Shown here piece after piece: positions 5,626 through 6,280 of a stretch of DNA of 6,280 bases. A program made the translations under genes and the position numbers. Source of the stretch: Thermoplasmata archaeon (GTDB lineage Archaea > Thermoplasmatota > E2 > DHVEG-1 > B18-G2). Position 1 is the first letter of the stretch, and the number at the start of each line of letters is the position of its first letter. Where the stretch lies: the NCBI GenBank assembly GCA_003651105.1, contig QMTN01000026.1, forward strand, positions 1 to 6,280, in the 5' to 3' direction. The notes below the pieces were generated by a model. That model did not search any database and was not told the DNA's origin. It worked only from the letters and a program-made list of their open reading frames with translations.

Positions 5626-6276
5626 TTACTTGTTCACACTCTCCTCCTTAGGTTCTTTTTCACTATCTATGATGACGAATGTAAAATAGCTCATAATAAC
5701 TGTCTTTGCTTTACCATCGGGTTGAGGGAGTTTACCACACGTGCCGAAACCAAAGAAGGCTAGTCCTCGATGTGGCCCTTCTATAGTAACTATTTTTCCT
5801 AGTAGTTTTGTTATTTCACAACGGGCATCCTCGTCTTCCGCCTTCCACTGCAGGCAGATTATGGGTCCGAAGTAGAACTTCGTTATAACCCAGATCGCTT
5901 CACCTGGGACGAGATCAAGTTTTCCATTCAACCACTTCGCACTTATAACGAAAAGACCAATTTCTACAAGTGAATGCTGATAGTCCTCTCCCGCTAGGGT
6001 CTCTGCAAACTCCTCGATGTCCTTGGCATCCACTTCACCTTTTTCTTCTAACCTCTCTATGAGGTAAGTCACAAGATCTCTATTGCGCCCTTCTTTTAAG
6101 TGGCTGAGGCTTAATCTTAGAAAAGGCAGATACGCTTTGGTTATCTTGATATGAGAATCTATGTGTGATTGTTTTGCCACCCCGGTCTCTTCCCTAGGCG
6201 AGACAGCTGGACTCGCTATCGTCAGCATAAAAACAATCGCTACAAGGATACAACCATAAGTCCTTTTCCCTGCCAT
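5626..6276 (-). CDS. Secreted hypothetical protein, 216 residues
   Basis: I do not recognise this family. Residues 1-27 look like a Sec signal peptide: the basic stretch GKR, a hydrophobic core (about 8-22), then ASPAVSP with a plausible cleavage site. There is no lipobox at the cleavage region. Residues 37-110 appear mainly helical (FLRLSLSHLKEG, then IEEFAETLAGEDYQ). Residues 115-205 look beta-rich, with three cysteines at 141, 153 and 180, and glycine-rich segments around GFGTCG (176-181). The C-terminus is charged (EKEPKEESVNK) and carries no PGF-CTERM tail. The ATG at 6276 is only four bases from the window end, so its ribosome site and promoter cannot be seen and an upstream start cannot be excluded. 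The signal peptide supports the chosen start. Confidence 0.72.
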   Translation of the reverse strand: MAGKRTYGCILVAIVFMLTIASPAVSPREETGVAKQSHIDSHIKITKAYLPFLRLSLSHLKEGRNRDLVTYLIERLEEKGEVDAKDIEEFAETLAGEDYQHSLVEIGLFVISAKWLNGKLDLVPGEAIWVITKFYFGPIICLQWKAEDEDARCEITKLLGKIVTIEGPHRGLAFFGFGTCGKLPQPDGKAKTVIMSYFTFVIIDSEKEPKEESVNK

Positions 6277-6280
6277 AGAA

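Noticed and set aside
1557..6276. PGF-CTERM substrate for the archaeosortase
   Set aside because: The lipoprotein ends RFVFL after a soluble domain and the secreted protein ends EESVNK; neither has a PGF motif, a terminal membrane segment or a basic tail.
1..6280. CRISPR array or other regularly spaced repeats
   Set aside because: No direct repeats with regular spacing were seen by eye.

Overview
This window is most likely archaeal chromosome. The tRNA-Val gene encodes no CCA, several genes have TATA-like box A elements about 25 bases before a predicted leaderless or short-leader start, and one gene encodes an archaeosortase, a family confined to Archaea. Frequent AGG/AGA and ATA codons suggest a thermophile, but I cannot name a genus. 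Every protein gene is on the minus strand; only the tRNA is on the plus strand.

Layout from the high-coordinate end, in the direction of minus-strand transcription. First is a secreted orphan protein (5626-6276), followed by a T-rich terminator. Next is an apparently intact 982-bp IS5-like insertion sequence (4595-5576) with 18-bp terminal inverted repeats, a DDE transposase and two long internal inverted repeats. A small 63-codon gene (4356-4547) follows with its own TATA box just outside the insertion sequence. Then come a PLP-dependent class I/II aminotransferase (3095-4306) and a lipoprotein with a transglutaminase-like domain (1557-3098), joined by a 4-base ATGA overlap. The tRNA-Val(CAC) gene (1479-1552) converges on the lipoprotein gene and diverges from the last unit. 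That unit is archaeosortase A (473-1393) joined by another ATGA overlap to a phosphatidylserine/archaetidylserine decarboxylase (1-476), which runs off the window edge and so lacks its C-terminus and processing site.

Two points stand out. First, artA and the decarboxylase gene form one translationally coupled unit. This matches the functional link known in Haloferax volcanii, where ethanolamine-type lipid synthesis is needed for archaeosortase-dependent lipid anchoring of PGF-CTERM proteins. No PGF-CTERM substrate is present here. Second, the insertion sequence appears to carry built-in expression control. A perfect 14-bp inverted repeat overlaps the transposase start region, so read-through mRNA should fold over the start site, while mRNA from the element's own promoter would lack one arm. 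At the other end, a 15-bp inverted repeat is followed by a T-tract in the terminal repeat, and the transposase frame has no stop codon inside the element.
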